Positions 25,619-33,926 of a stretch of 35,390 bases of DNA are shown here, one piece after another. The notes under the pieces were generated by a model. It made no database searches. It was not told the DNA's origin and saw nothing but the letters and a program-made list of their open reading frames with translations. Origin of the DNA: Herbinix sp. (GTDB taxonomy: Bacteria; Bacillota; Clostridia; Lachnospirales; Lachnospiraceae); the NCBI GenBank assembly GCA_029256105.1, contig JAQSYO010000034.1:1-35390 (forward strand). The letters are read 5' to 3'. The stretch's first letter is position 1. The number at the start of each line of letters is the position of its first letter. The position numbers and the translations under genes are program-made.

Positions 25619-25744
25619 ATTATAGTCTCCTTTCGAAAGGTTGATTATAAACATTTTATCCTTGTATCTCTTTACTTTATTTTACCATACTTTAACCGGT
25701 TTTCCAACACGATTCTTGGAGCAGCCTGAACTATTATCATGTAT

Positions 25745-25774
25745 ATGAAAAGGCCTCTGTTAATCAGAGGCCTT
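25745..25774 (-). terminator. Terminator after the NlpC/P60 gene
   Basis: GGCCTCTG pairs with CAGAGGCC around 5 nt and is followed by TTTTC on the minus strand, 14-45 bp after the stop codon at 25788. Confidence 0.85.
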
Positions 25775-25787
25775 AATTGACAATTTG

Positions 25788-27041
25788 TTAATATACAATT
25801 CTTCTAGCGCAATAAATATCTCTATAATTATATTGTGATCTTATAATCCCCTGGCGTGAGTTCGCAGCATGTACAATCATACCATTCCCAATATACATGG
25901 CTACATGATTTACCGAGCCACCACTATTAGTATAGAAAAGTAAGTCACCTGGAAGTAATTCATTTAAGCTTACTTTCTTTCCTGCAGACGCAGCCTGGTC
26001 GCTTGAAACTCTGGGTATTCTATAACCGAAATCTGCATAGATTGCTTGAACAAATCCGGAACAGTCAGCACCTTTCGTTAAGCTCTCGCCACCCCATACA
26101 TAAGAATTACCGACAAATTTCTGAGCATATGTAATAATATCATTGCGTAATTCGGATCCTGAGGAATTGGAGTGAGAGGTTTCTGTGGAATTTGAGGAAT
26201 TATCCGTTTCCTTTTGTTCATTCTTTTGTTCATTCTTCTCTTCTTCAGCTTTTCTCTTTGCTTCTTTTCTTTCGGCTTCTTCTTGAGCTAATTTGGCTTT
26301 TCTTTCAGCCTCGGCTCTTTCCGCCTCTTCTTGTTCTGCTTTAATTCTATTTTCTTCTTCTACTGATATTGCATATTTAAATTCAACATTGATATCAATC
26401 AAATCTTTTGATACAAAACCAGTAAAATCATTACCAGTATCTTCATCCGCACCTAACAAAATCTCAACCCACTCGTCATATTCTTTTAATACGACATAAG
26501 TTTCACCTATAGGAATTAAGGTTAATATTTTTGAATCAGTGCTTTGGCTCTCTCTAACTCTTAACGTTTGTGTATTTACCGTAGCCCACTTCGTAGCATA
26601 GTCATCAACCATATCCTCAGCAGCTTCTCCAATTGCGAGAAACTCCGACGCTATATATCCTTTGACATCACCGGATTGAATTTTAACCCAGTCTCCATCA
26701 AGACGTTCTAAAATATCTGCAGCACAGCCTCGGTATAACTTACCAACAACTTCACTATCCGTTGAAGGTTCACTTCTCACATTAACATAGTCACCAGCCA
26801 AGGACACCCCTAGATCTTCATAAGGTGATTTAACCTCGGTATTTAATATATGAACTAATGACGCTTTATACGCATCTTCAATCTCTTTTGCAGACTTATT
26901 CTCTAATGAAACAGCAATTCCTGCTATCCCCTGTTCTGCAGGAACCAAATTATCTGCACGTGCAATCGTAGCCGGAATTGATAAAAATAATGCGGCTGAC
27001 ATTACACATACTGCTGCCTTCATAGCCTTATTTTTTCTCAT
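25788..27041 (-). CDS. Secreted SH3 - coiled-coil - NlpC/P60 peptidoglycan hydrolase
   Basis: A cell-wall endopeptidase of 417 residues. A Sec signal peptide (1-30, cut near IARA-DN) is followed by two bacterial SH3 domains (about 80-138, with DYVNVRSEPSTDSEVVG, and 150-217, with TLRVRESQSTDSKIL). A Glu/Lys/Ala-rich coiled coil (about 227-278), a Ser/Asn-rich linker (280-297), and an NlpC/P60 domain (298-417) complete it. The catalytic set is C327 in ADCSGF, H379 in NHVAMY and H391 in HAAN. The ATG has GGAGG 8 nt upstream. A WalR-like box and consensus promoter upstream fit control by a cell-wall stress regulator. The domain order resembles clostridial and listerial autolysins. Confidence 0.95.
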   Translation of the reverse strand: MRKNKAMKAAVCVMSAALFLSIPATIARADNLVPAEQGIAGIAVSLENKSAKEIEDAYKASLVHILNTEVKSPYEDLGVSLAGDYVNVRSEPSTDSEVVGKLYRGCAADILERLDGDWVKIQSGDVKGYIASEFLAIGEAAEDMVDDYATKWATVNTQTLRVRESQSTDSKILTLIPIGETYVVLKEYDEWVEILLGADEDTGNDFTGFVSKDLIDINVEFKYAISVEEENRIKAEQEEAERAEAERKAKLAQEEAERKEAKRKAEEEKNEQKNEQKETDNSSNSTETSHSNSSGSELRNDIITYAQKFVGNSYVWGGESLTKGADCSGFVQAIYADFGYRIPRVSSDQAASAGKKVSLNELLPGDLLFYTNSGGSVNHVAMYIGNGMIVHAANSRQGIIRSQYNYRDIYCARRIVY

Positions 27042-27127
27042 GTGCTTTACCTCCCAAGTATCGCAAGCAATCAAGATCACTTTTATCCTCTGTTGTATTG
27101 TACCCACCTACATGTAATAAATTAATT

Positions 27128-27144
27128 ATTACAAAATTATTACA
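27128..27144 (-). promoter_or_regulatory. WalR (YycF)-type binding box
   Basis: On the minus strand TGTAAT-AATTT-TGTAAT matches the WalR consensus TGTWAH-N5-TGTWAH at every constrained position. It lies about 90 bp before the NlpC/P60 start, just downstream of the promoter -10. Such boxes are known at autolysin genes of low-GC Gram-positives. WalR itself is not in the window. Confidence 0.65.
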
Positions 27145-27156
27145 TTTACCGAGGTA

Positions 27157-27185
27157 ATTATAACAAATTTGACACAATGTGTCAA
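27157..27185 (-). promoter_or_regulatory. Consensus sigma-A promoter of the NlpC/P60 gene, overlapped by a palindrome
   Basis: On the minus strand TTGACA (27185-27180) and TATAAT (27162-27157) are 17 bp apart, a perfect match. The -35 lies inside a perfect 17-bp palindrome, TTGACACAATGTGTCAA (27169-27185), which looks like an operator. The leader RNA would be about 110 nt. Confidence 0.8.
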
Positions 27186-27271
27186 TGTATTCCAGATGAA
27201 AAACGGTAAATTTTTGTAATAAATATTGAGATAAAGTCCATTTCTACTGTATTTTACGTCAAAGTTCTTAT

Positions 27272-28189
27272 TTAGAGCTGATTCAGATATTTTTCTACTG
27301 CTGTAATTGCATTAGCTCCGTCAGATGCTGCCGTAATAATTTGTCTAAGTTCTTTTGTTCTAACATCACCAGCTGCAAAAATTCCAGGAATATTAGTCTC
27401 GCAATTTTCGCCTGCAATGATATAACCTGCGTTATCTGTAGCAACAACCTTTTTATAGGTCTCGGAATTTGGTAAATATCCAACAGCAATAAATACTCCC
27501 GCAACATCATAGGAGGCTGATTCGTTTGTTTTTATATTCTTAACATTGATGAATTCTACTTTTTCTTCTCCCGTTATTTTTTCTACAACACTATCCCAAA
27601 GAATTGTAACATTTTCCATTGAAAGTAGTCTTGAAGTAATACTTTTTGATGCACGGAATTGATCTCTTCTGTGGACCACATACACTTGTTTGCAAATTCT
27701 TGCCAAAAAGATAGCATCCTCAACCGCAACGTCGCCACCACCAACAACTACTACATTCTTGTTTTTAAAGAAAGCTCCGTCACAGGTTGCACAATAAGAT
27801 ACTCCCATTCCAGAAAACTTTTCTTCCCCTTCCACGTTCAGATGACGTGGAGCACCTCCAGTAGAAATCACTACCGACTTTCCTCTATACTGGGTACCAT
27901 CATCCATTGTAATAACCTTAATTGCATCATCCAGATGGAAATCCGTTACCTCACCATTAATGAAGGTTGTCTCCAATTTATCTGCATGTTCCCTGAACTT
28001 TGTGCTTAACTCAAAACCACTAATTCCCGGTGTCCCAGGATAATTATCAACTTCATACGTATTTATAATTTGGCCTCCACTTAATCCAGCCTTCTCAATT
28101 ACAATTAAACTTAGCTCTGCTCTCTTTGCATATATTGCGGCCGCTAATCCAGCCGGTCCTGAGCCAATAATAATTACATCATATACCAT
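27272..28189 (-). CDS. trxB: Thioredoxin reductase (NADPH)
   Basis: TrxB passes electrons from NADPH through FAD to thioredoxin. The 305-residue protein has FAD motif IIGSGPAGLAAA (7-18), the redox pair C133-A-T-C136 in SYCATCDGAFF, NADPH motif VVGGGDVAVE (148-157) and the second FAD motif GIFAAGDVRT near the C-terminus. Length is typical. The start is the ATG of MVYDVII, with GGAGG 5 nt ahead; the longer frame extends into non-conserved sequence. It is followed by the NlpC/P60 gene, which has its own promoter. Confidence 0.95.
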   Translation of the reverse strand: MVYDVIIIGSGPAGLAAAIYAKRAELSLIVIEKAGLSGGQIINTYEVDNYPGTPGISGFELSTKFREHADKLETTFINGEVTDFHLDDAIKVITMDDGTQYRGKSVVISTGGAPRHLNVEGEEKFSGMGVSYCATCDGAFFKNKNVVVVGGGDVAVEDAIFLARICKQVYVVHRRDQFRASKSITSRLLSMENVTILWDSVVEKITGEEKVEFINVKNIKTNESASYDVAGVFIAVGYLPNSETYKKVVATDNAGYIIAGENCETNIPGIFAAGDVRTKELRQIITAASDGANAITAVEKYLNQL

Positions 28190-28249
28190 AACTTCCTCCA
28201 TTCCGCCGCCAACAGCGACATTAACATTAGATAAAAACGACACCTAAGT

Positions 28250-28560
28250 GACATTTTCCTATATGAATTGTGTTCTTTGTAATTCATATGGTGAAAGTAT
28301 TTCTTGGGAGAATTTTAGTATTCAAAACTTTCTATCAGTCCTACCGATATGATACTACAGTGTAGCTTCACAAACAATACCTGAAAGAAGTTCATAATGA
28401 ACATCAATAAATTTCATTATGGAGTTCTTTCAAGAATTTTGGTTTTTTCAAAATTCTTTACACATCACTTTCTCTTTCGATAATTCTATTTATACTATTA
28501 TTATAAACATTCTATATTATTCATTATCTGTCTAAGTTGCTTATACTTCTAATTAGAAAA
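28250..28560. other. Gap with several small palindromes
   Basis: No gene is seen. Palindromes are ATATGAATT/AATTCATAT (28261-28289), a longer imperfect one GAAAGAA...TTCTTTC (28383-28431), and a perfect AAGAATTTTG/CAAAATTCTT (28432-28458) with a 7-nt loop. The last two abut each other. They lie between trxB and the yjfB-like gene, which point away from each other. Confidence 0.65.
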
Positions 28561-28565
28561 GTGAA

Positions 28566-28593
28566 TTGACAGTTTCTATACATGTGATATAAT
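28566..28593 (+). promoter_or_regulatory. Strong promoter of the YjfB-like gene
   Basis: TTGACA (28566-28571) and TATAAT (28588-28593) are 16 bp apart and the -10 is extended (TGATATAAT). This is the best plus-strand promoter in the window. It is sigma-A type, not the flagellar sigma-D type. Confidence 0.85.
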
Positions 28594-28670
28594 TTACTTA
28601 AAGATACGAAAATTTTTATTCCTTATTTTTAGTATCTATTTCTTCGAAGAATCTAGGAAAGGAGTACCTA

Positions 28671-28847
28671 ATGACAATCGCAACGTTGCCCATATCAACT
28701 AATCAGCCGGTTAACAGTACAACTGTAGGTGTTGCTGTACTGGCTAAAAATTTAGAAACCATAGATCAGGCTGGACAGAATATGATTAAAATGATGGAAC
28801 AATCTGTTACTCCTAATCTCGGTAATAATTTTGATATGACAGTATAA
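28671..28847 (+). CDS. YjfB-like putative motility protein
   Basis: A 58-residue protein starting MTIATLPIST and ending GNNFDMTV. It matches the YjfB family (PF14070) I know from Bacillus: a short N-terminal part, a helix (VGVAVLAKNLETIDQAGQNM), then the family end EQSVTPNLGNNFD, close to the usual EQSVxPxLGxNID. The family is annotated putative motility protein because of genome context; function is unproven. AAAGGAG lies 7 nt before the ATG. The gene stands alone, with its own strong promoter and terminator. Confidence 0.88.
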   Translation: MTIATLPISTNQPVNSTTVGVAVLAKNLETIDQAGQNMIKMMEQSVTPNLGNNFDMTV

Positions 28848-28875
28848 CCTTATGGAACTACATAATACTATTTAA

Positions 28876-28914
28876 AAATATGACAATGATTTTTAAAATC
28901 ATTGTCATATTTTT
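28876..28914. terminator. Bidirectional terminator between YjfB-like and methyltransferase genes
   Basis: TGACAATGAT pairs with ATCATTGTCA around an AT loop, flanked by an A run on the left and ATTTTTC on the right. It can serve both convergent genes. Confidence 0.9.
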
Positions 28915-28961
28915 CATTCATAGTAATTGAATTGGCCTAGCAATCCAACCTATTACTTTCC

Positions 28962-29552
28962 TTATTCCTGTTCTATCCTTCGCACGAGTGCATAAATCCA
29001 TTCATAATTTGTCTCTGGTCTTGAATCCTCGCATTTTTGAATTTCAATAACCTCCAAATTTGTATGATGAGAAATCATTTCCTTCAACGCCTTTGATCTA
29101 TAATCTTTATAATATCGCCCATCCCGTTCCCCTTCAAAGTCGCCATAACGAAATGACATAAACAGGACTCCATTAATCTTCAAACTATTTACTACTTTTG
29201 TTAATATTGCTTCTATTTCATCGCCTGGGACGTGTAGCAAAGATGCACAAGCCCATATTCCGTCAAATACCTCATTAAAATCAATCTCTTCAAACGATAG
29301 CTGTAATACATCCTGCCCAATATGTATGCTTGCTAAATCACACATTTCTTGCGACGCATCCATTGCTGTTAAGTCAAAACCGCAGGAAATAAAATATGCA
29401 CTGTCTCTACCTGATCCACAACCAAGATCTAGTATACTTCCTCCTTCCGGTAATAATCCGGTGAAGCTATCCCAACATTCCTGCATATCGATATCTACTG
29501 TATGATCAAAATACTCTCCTGCGTTCTTACTATAATACTCTATCGAGTCCAA
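28962..29552 (-). CDS. Class I SAM-dependent methyltransferase
   Basis: The 196-residue protein has the SAM-binding motif ILDLGCGSGRDSAYF (40-54) and the acidic residue of the second strand in LTAMDASQEM, then IWACASLLHV (motif IV region). It resembles small SAM methyltransferases of the TehB/UbiE type, but the substrate is unknown. The start is a TTG with GGGAGG 8 nt upstream; no ATG lies near the family's expected N-terminus. It is monocistronic, convergent with the yjfB-like gene and divergent from the thioesterase gene. Confidence 0.88.
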   Translation of the reverse strand: MDSIEYYSKNAGEYFDHTVDIDMQECWDSFTGLLPEGGSILDLGCGSGRDSAYFISCGFDLTAMDASQEMCDLASIHIGQDVLQLSFEEIDFNEVFDGIWACASLLHVPGDEIEAILTKVVNSLKINGVLFMSFRYGDFEGERDGRYYKDYRSKALKEMISHHTNLEVIEIQKCEDSRPETNYEWIYALVRRIEQE

Positions 29553-29672
29553 TTAATTATCCCTCCCTTTCAAACAAGCCTATTATAACAAATATACTCT
29601 GAAAATTCCAGCTTTTTTCCACAAAAGCATAAAAACTCTACAGGTTTGAAAAAATACTATTTAAAATGAACA

Positions 29673-29686
29673 ATCAATGTTATAAT
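29673..29686 (+). promoter_or_regulatory. Extended -10 promoter of the thioesterase-cvfB operon
   Basis: TGTTATAAT ends at 29686, an extended -10 match, 52 bp ahead of the ATG. The -35 is poor. Confidence 0.5.
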
Positions 29687-29738
29687 AGAAAAATGATAAA
29701 ATCCAACATTTACTATTAGAAAGGCTGGATATTTTACT

Positions 29739-30455
29739 ATGTATAGCTTTAATAGCAGAGTTCGTTACAGCGAAATGAATCATCAAAGAGGAACCATGGA
29801 TTCCTCCTCTATTATAAATTATTTTCAAGATTGTAGTACTTTTCAGTCCGAGGATATGAATAGGGGGCTTGCCTACCTACAGACTAGAAACAGGGTATGG
29901 TTATTAAATAGTTGGCAGCTTCAGATTCTTCGCCCGATGCAGCTTGGTTATTATATAACGATTGGTACATGGGCTCATGCCTTTCAGGGTTTTTATGGTT
30001 ACCGTAATTTTATTATGAAAGATGAAAAAGAATTGGTACTTGCAGTGGCAAATTCCATTTGGGTCTATATTGACTCAGATACCGGCAAACCTACTAGAAT
30101 CCCAAAGGACTACGCAGATTATCAACTGGAACCCCCTTACCCAATGATATATGCAGAGCGAAAAATTGAAATACCGGAAAACTGCAGCTTACAAACGCCT
30201 TTTGTTGTTGTAAAATCAAATATCGATTCGTATAACCACGTAAATAATGGGCAATACATAAAAATGGCTGAGGAATTCCTTCCCGACAGGTTTATAGTAC
30301 AATCTATGCGCGTAGAATATAGAATGCAGGCTTTGTTTGGAGATACTATATTACCTATGGTATCAATAGAAAACGACTGCTACACTATAGTACTTGCAGA
30401 TACAACGAAGAAACCATATGCCATCATTGAATTTCATGGCAATCATACCTTATAG
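29739..30455 (+). CDS. Acyl-ACP thioesterase (FatA/FatB type)
   Basis: Hydrolyses acyl-ACP to free fatty acid in the cytoplasm. The 238-residue protein shows two hotdog repeats. The first has RVRYSEMNHQRGTMDSSSIINYFQD and the IGTWAHAFQGFYGYRNF strand; the second has VVVKSNIDSYNHVNNGQYIKMAEEF, where the Asn-x-His of DSYNHVNN is the catalytic segment of the family (PF01643). Length matches bacterial members. The binding site is weak (GAAAGG, 14 nt from the ATG), so expression may be low. cvfB follows after 26 bp on the same strand. Confidence 0.9.
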   Translation: MYSFNSRVRYSEMNHQRGTMDSSSIINYFQDCSTFQSEDMNRGLAYLQTRNRVWLLNSWQLQILRPMQLGYYITIGTWAHAFQGFYGYRNFIMKDEKELVLAVANSIWVYIDSDTGKPTRIPKDYADYQLEPPYPMIYAERKIEIPENCSLQTPFVVVKSNIDSYNHVNNGQYIKMAEEFLPDRFIVQSMRVEYRMQALFGDTILPMVSIENDCYTIVLADTTKKPYAIIEFHGNHTL

Positions 30456-30481
30456 AGAAGTATAGAAAGGAAATTTATATT

Positions 30482-31318
30482 ATGATAGAATTAGGAAAAT
30501 ACCAAACCCTTGAGGTTGCAAAAAAAACAGACTTTGGATTTTATCTTACCGAAGCAGGAACAGGAGGAAAGCACACTATTCTGCTTCCAATAAAAGAAGC
30601 CCCAGAAGGAACCGTCGTTGGTGATAATCTAGAGGTCTTCCTCTATAAAGATTCAGAGGACCGTGAAATTGCAACTACACTAAAGGTACCCGTTTCAATC
30701 GGTGGTTTGGCTGTGTTAAAAGTGAAGGAAGTTAGCACAATCGGTGCATTTTTAGATTGGGGGTTGATGAAGGATCTTTTGCTTCCATACAAAGAACAAA
30801 CAGCACAAGTGGAAGAAGGTAATCAAGTCCTGATTACACTCTATGTTGATAAAAGCAGCCGACTATGTGCAACAATGAAGGTATATGAATTACTCTCCAC
30901 TGATTCTACTTACAAAAAGGATGATATGGTTACCGGTATCGTATATGATGAACTCGATGCATATGGTGCTTTTGTCGCTGTGGATAATAAATATTCGGCA
31001 ATGCTTCCAAAAAACGAACTCTTTTCCTCCGTTAAAATCGGTGATACCATCCATGCACGCGTAACAAATGTACGTGAAGATGGTAAGTTAACCTTAAGTC
31101 TTCGGGAAAAAGCCTATGTTCAAATGGATGCTGATTCTGAAATGATTATGACGAAGTTAAAAGCTTCCGGCGGATTTTTACCCTATAACGACAATTCAAA
31201 TCCGGAAGATATTAAAGTAGAATTTAAGATAAGCAAAAATGCTTTTAAAAGGGCAATCGGAAAATTATATAAGGCAGGCTCCATCACAATAATCGAAGAA
31301 GGAATTCGATTAGTTTAA
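30482..31318 (+). CDS. cvfB: CvfB-like S1 RNA-binding protein
   Basis: CvfB proteins bind RNA; in Staphylococcus aureus CvfB affects virulence gene expression. The 278-residue protein starts IELGKYQTLEVAKKTDFGFYL, has two or three S1-like barrels (VSIGGLAVLKVKEVSTIGAFLDWG, and VTGIVYDELDAYGAFVAV with DTIHARVTNVREDGKLTLSLR), and ends with a winged-helix part (SGGFLPYNDNSNPEDI, VEFKISKNAFKRAIGKLYKAGSI). This is the full CvfB layout. AAAGG lies 10 nt before the ATG. It is convergent with yvyF, only 21 bp apart, and no hairpin separates them. Confidence 0.92.
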   Translation: MIELGKYQTLEVAKKTDFGFYLTEAGTGGKHTILLPIKEAPEGTVVGDNLEVFLYKDSEDREIATTLKVPVSIGGLAVLKVKEVSTIGAFLDWGLMKDLLLPYKEQTAQVEEGNQVLITLYVDKSSRLCATMKVYELLSTDSTYKKDDMVTGIVYDELDAYGAFVAVDNKYSAMLPKNELFSSVKIGDTIHARVTNVREDGKLTLSLREKAYVQMDADSEMIMTKLKASGGFLPYNDNSNPEDIKVEFKISKNAFKRAIGKLYKAGSITIIEEGIRLV

Positions 31319-31339
31319 GGTACCTGCCTAATAAAGTTT

Positions 31340-31765
31340 TTATAAATCTTTTACATTACCTTTACCATCAAAGAAACGCATTTTAGGACTCTCTCGGGGG
31401 TCCTTTATTTTTTGTACCGGTTTATCTGCAGGATACAAATCAGTGAACCCTTTTGCAAGCTTATCCTTACACGCTTTACAAAAACGGCCTGTTTTAATGG
31501 TAACACCACAGCCTTCACACTCTAATCCAATCATAGAATCCTCTGCAAACGCGAGTCTTTCTTCTCTAATCCACTGCTTTATTTGAGATATAGATACGTT
31601 CATTTCCTCAGATACCTCTTGAATGCCTACACGTGGATGGTCATAAACATATTCCTTAACTTCTTCAAACTTTACATCGAGTGCTTGAATACAGGTAGCA
31701 CACAAAGGGGGACCCGACAAATAGTTATATATTTTTCCACAACCTTTACAATTTCTAACTTCCAT
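31340..31765 (-). CDS. yvyF: Flagellar operon protein YvyF (TIGR03826)
   Basis: The 141-residue protein has an N-terminal zinc ribbon (C6-x2-C9 and C22-x2-C25), a helix-turn-helix-like middle (VGIQEVSEEMNVSISQIKQWIREERL, about 47-72) and a second zinc ribbon (LECEGCGVTI, RFCKACKDKL). This is the YvyF family found next to comFC and flgM in B. subtilis. Here it lies 12 bp after comF, but no flgM follows; the next gene is the convergent cvfB. GGAGG precedes the ATG. Its exact role in flagellar gene control is not established. Confidence 0.92.
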   Translation of the reverse strand: MEVRNCKGCGKIYNYLSGPPLCATCIQALDVKFEEVKEYVYDHPRVGIQEVSEEMNVSISQIKQWIREERLAFAEDSMIGLECEGCGVTIKTGRFCKACKDKLAKGFTDLYPADKPVQKIKDPRESPKMRFFDGKGNVKDL

Positions 31766-31777
31766 ACTGTTATCCTC

Positions 31778-32500
31778 CTAAAAACCTTTTCCTATACATA
31801 ATACTACAAAGTAGATTTCCTTAATGCCACGGGATTTTAGAACATTCGCGCAGGCTTCTATTGTACTACCCGTCGTATAGATGTCATCGACCAATAAAAC
31901 CTTCGTTATCCCTTTATGAAAGCAGCTTGCTGCTGTTACATTAAATTGAAAAGCTTCCTGTAGATTACGCAACCGTTCCTTATCGCTTAGCTTTTTCTGC
32001 GGTAATGTCTTTTTGTTGCGAATGAGTAATTGGGAGGCTACCGGAATTTTAAGTTCTTTCCCCATACCACGTGCCAAAATGTCAGCTTGATTATAACCTC
32101 TCTCCAGAAGTTTACTTCGATGTATTGGTATTGGAACAATTACATCCGGTGCGAGCTTCTCTATGCTGATTCGATAATGTTGGAGCATTTCTTGAATATA
32201 AAACTTAGCATATTCCTTCTTACTGTGATATTTATAATTGGCTATTGAGTGTTTCATAACGTCATCATACACCCAGACTGCATACCCTTTATCAAAATGA
32301 AAGCTTTTACGCTGACAATCACTGCAGTATTCCTTTTCCTCCAGTTCAATTGGTTTGCTGCATCGCTTACATCTTGGTTCCTTAACATATTGAAGCTTTT
32401 CCTTACAACCGCTGCAGATCTTCTCCCCTTTGGGAATAACAATCTCATTGCACATCGGACATCTTACCGGATAGATTATATCAAGAATTTCTTGAAACAA
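31778..32500 (-). CDS. comFC: ComF-family phosphoribosyltransferase-like protein
   Basis: ComFC homologues act in DNA uptake or processing of incoming DNA. The 240-residue protein has N-terminal zinc-ribbon cysteines (CPMC, CSGC, CKRC, CSDC between about 14 and 60) and a type I phosphoribosyltransferase fold with the PRPP loop VLLVDDIYTTGST (near 208-220). The substrate is unknown, as for the whole family. The start is TTG with GAGGAG 6 nt upstream. It starts 17 bp after the nucleotidyltransferase gene and ends 12 bp before yvyF, so the three form an operon. Confidence 0.93.
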   Translation of the reverse strand: MFQEILDIIYPVRCPMCNEIVIPKGEKICSGCKEKLQYVKEPRCKRCSKPIELEEKEYCSDCQRKSFHFDKGYAVWVYDDVMKHSIANYKYHSKKEYAKFYIQEMLQHYRISIEKLAPDVIVPIPIHRSKLLERGYNQADILARGMGKELKIPVASQLLIRNKKTLPQKKLSDKERLRNLQEAFQFNVTAASCFHKGITKVLLVDDIYTTGSTIEACANVLKSRGIKEIYFVVLCIGKGF

Positions 32501-32517
32501 TGTTTACTCCTCTTCCC

Positions 32518-33429
32518 CTAAACAAAGAGCTTCGCGGGATAATCACCTTTATCAATTAGTACTTGGATTGACTTAATTACAACTTCCTTGTCCTCTTTGT
32601 AAGTCACACCAAACCATCGGTCTGTAGACTTTAATACAATAACCTCAACTGCTTGTTCCTTTACTAAGTTTCCTACAACTGTTGGAAGAAGATATTCTTG
32701 CTTTAATTCATTATCAGTTACATTGGATAAAAAGGTTACAAAACCTTTATCGAGTTCCGCAAACAGTTCTGGTTTAAAGCCCCACATATTCATAGAAACT
32801 ACACTGTTTAAATCAATTGTTACATCTTCACCCGTACTGCTCTTGGCAACTGCATGATCACCCTCCGGTACAATTCCTGACGTCTCTTCAATATCCACCA
32901 GGACACCATCCTCGTTAACCTTACAAACTCCACGGGTTACCGATCCATTATCGCTTAAGGTATTCCCTAGTATAAAACCGGCCATACAGTATTGATTGCT
33001 TTGATAAGTACTGTTATTTAAAAATTCATATACTATTTTAAATGCTTCCTTACCGTAATAATCATCGGCATTGATTACTGCGAAGGGTTCATGAACTACA
33101 TCCTTGCAGCACAGAACTGCCTGTCCGGTTCCCCAAGGCTTAGTTCTTCCCTCTGGCTTAGAAAAACCAATAGGTAATGCATCCAGCTCTTGAAATACAT
33201 ACTCCACTTTGATTATTTTCTCAATACGGTTTCCGATTATTTCTTTAAAATCTGCTTCTAAGTCTTTCCGTATAATAAAAACCACTTTATTAAAACCTGC
33301 TTCGATAGCATCATAAATGGAATAATCCATAATAATTTCGCCACTCGGACCTACTGGCTCAAGCTGCTTAATTCCACCAAATCTACTTCCCATTCCTGCT
33401 GCCATTATAACTAAAGATGTCTCTGCCAA
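32518..33429 (-). CDS. NTP-transferase-family sugar nucleotidyltransferase
   Basis: The protein (303 aa) has the nucleotidyltransferase loop LVIMAAGMGSRFGGIKQLEPVG, the sugar/metal motif AVINADDYYG (near 115-124), and WGTGQAVLCCKD. It is of the NTP_transferase type that makes nucleotide sugars, but the exact sugar and nucleotide are not shown. I place the start at TTG (MAETSLVIMAAG), since GGAGGAG lies 6 nt upstream; an ATG 15 nt earlier would put the binding site inside the coding region. Family members normally start near LVIMAAG. It leads the comF-yvyF operon. Confidence 0.88.
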   Translation of the reverse strand: MAETSLVIMAAGMGSRFGGIKQLEPVGPSGEIIMDYSIYDAIEAGFNKVVFIIRKDLEADFKEIIGNRIEKIIKVEYVFQELDALPIGFSKPEGRTKPWGTGQAVLCCKDVVHEPFAVINADDYYGKEAFKIVYEFLNNSTYQSNQYCMAGFILGNTLSDNGSVTRGVCKVNEDGVLVDIEETSGIVPEGDHAVAKSSTGEDVTIDLNSVVSMNMWGFKPELFAELDKGFVTFLSNVTDNELKQEYLLPTVVGNLVKEQAVEVIVLKSTDRWFGVTYKEDKEVVIKSIQVLIDKGDYPAKLFV

Positions 33430-33598
33430 ATCAAACTCCTCCATATCGTAGTAAATTTTCCCCCTATGTAAATCATTAAAATAATTATATCTTATTTTCC
33501 ATAAAATTGCACTAGTTAATTGAATCGAATTAGTTAAAGAATTATTCTGACAATAGTGAAGGATGGGAAGCTAGCTATGCAAAGACCTAATTCGTCTC

Positions 33599-33926
33599 GA
33601 TATCAAAAAGAAGATATCAAAATGTAGATGTAAAAAAGTGGATGCCGAAATGTGTATATTAAAATATGAATATCATAATATGGATGTCTATATGTGGATA
33701 TTAAAATTTGGATGTAAAAATGTGGATGTAAAATTTCGGATGTAAAAATGTGAATGCCAAAATACGAATGTCATAATATGGATGTAAAAATGCGGATGTA
33801 AAAATACGAATGTCATAATATGGATGCAAAAATGCGGATGTAAAAATATAGATGCAAAAATGCGGATGTAAAAATATAGATGCAAAAATGCGGATGTAAA
33901 AATATAGATGCAAAAATGTGGATGTC
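33599..33926. repeat. Minisatellite: 23 tandem 14-bp units
   Basis: Units start every 14 bp from 33599 to 33920 without a break in register, with consensus GATGTAAAAATGTG. The first part is more diverged; from 33823 onward the units alternate GATGCAAAAATGCG and GATGTAAAAATATA, a 28-bp higher-order unit. A partial unit follows. Open frames through it (such as 33701-34084 on the minus strand) give only repetitive Phe/His/Ile/Tyr peptides and are probably not genes. No further structure is seen at 33445-33598 or 33930-34210. Confidence 0.95.
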
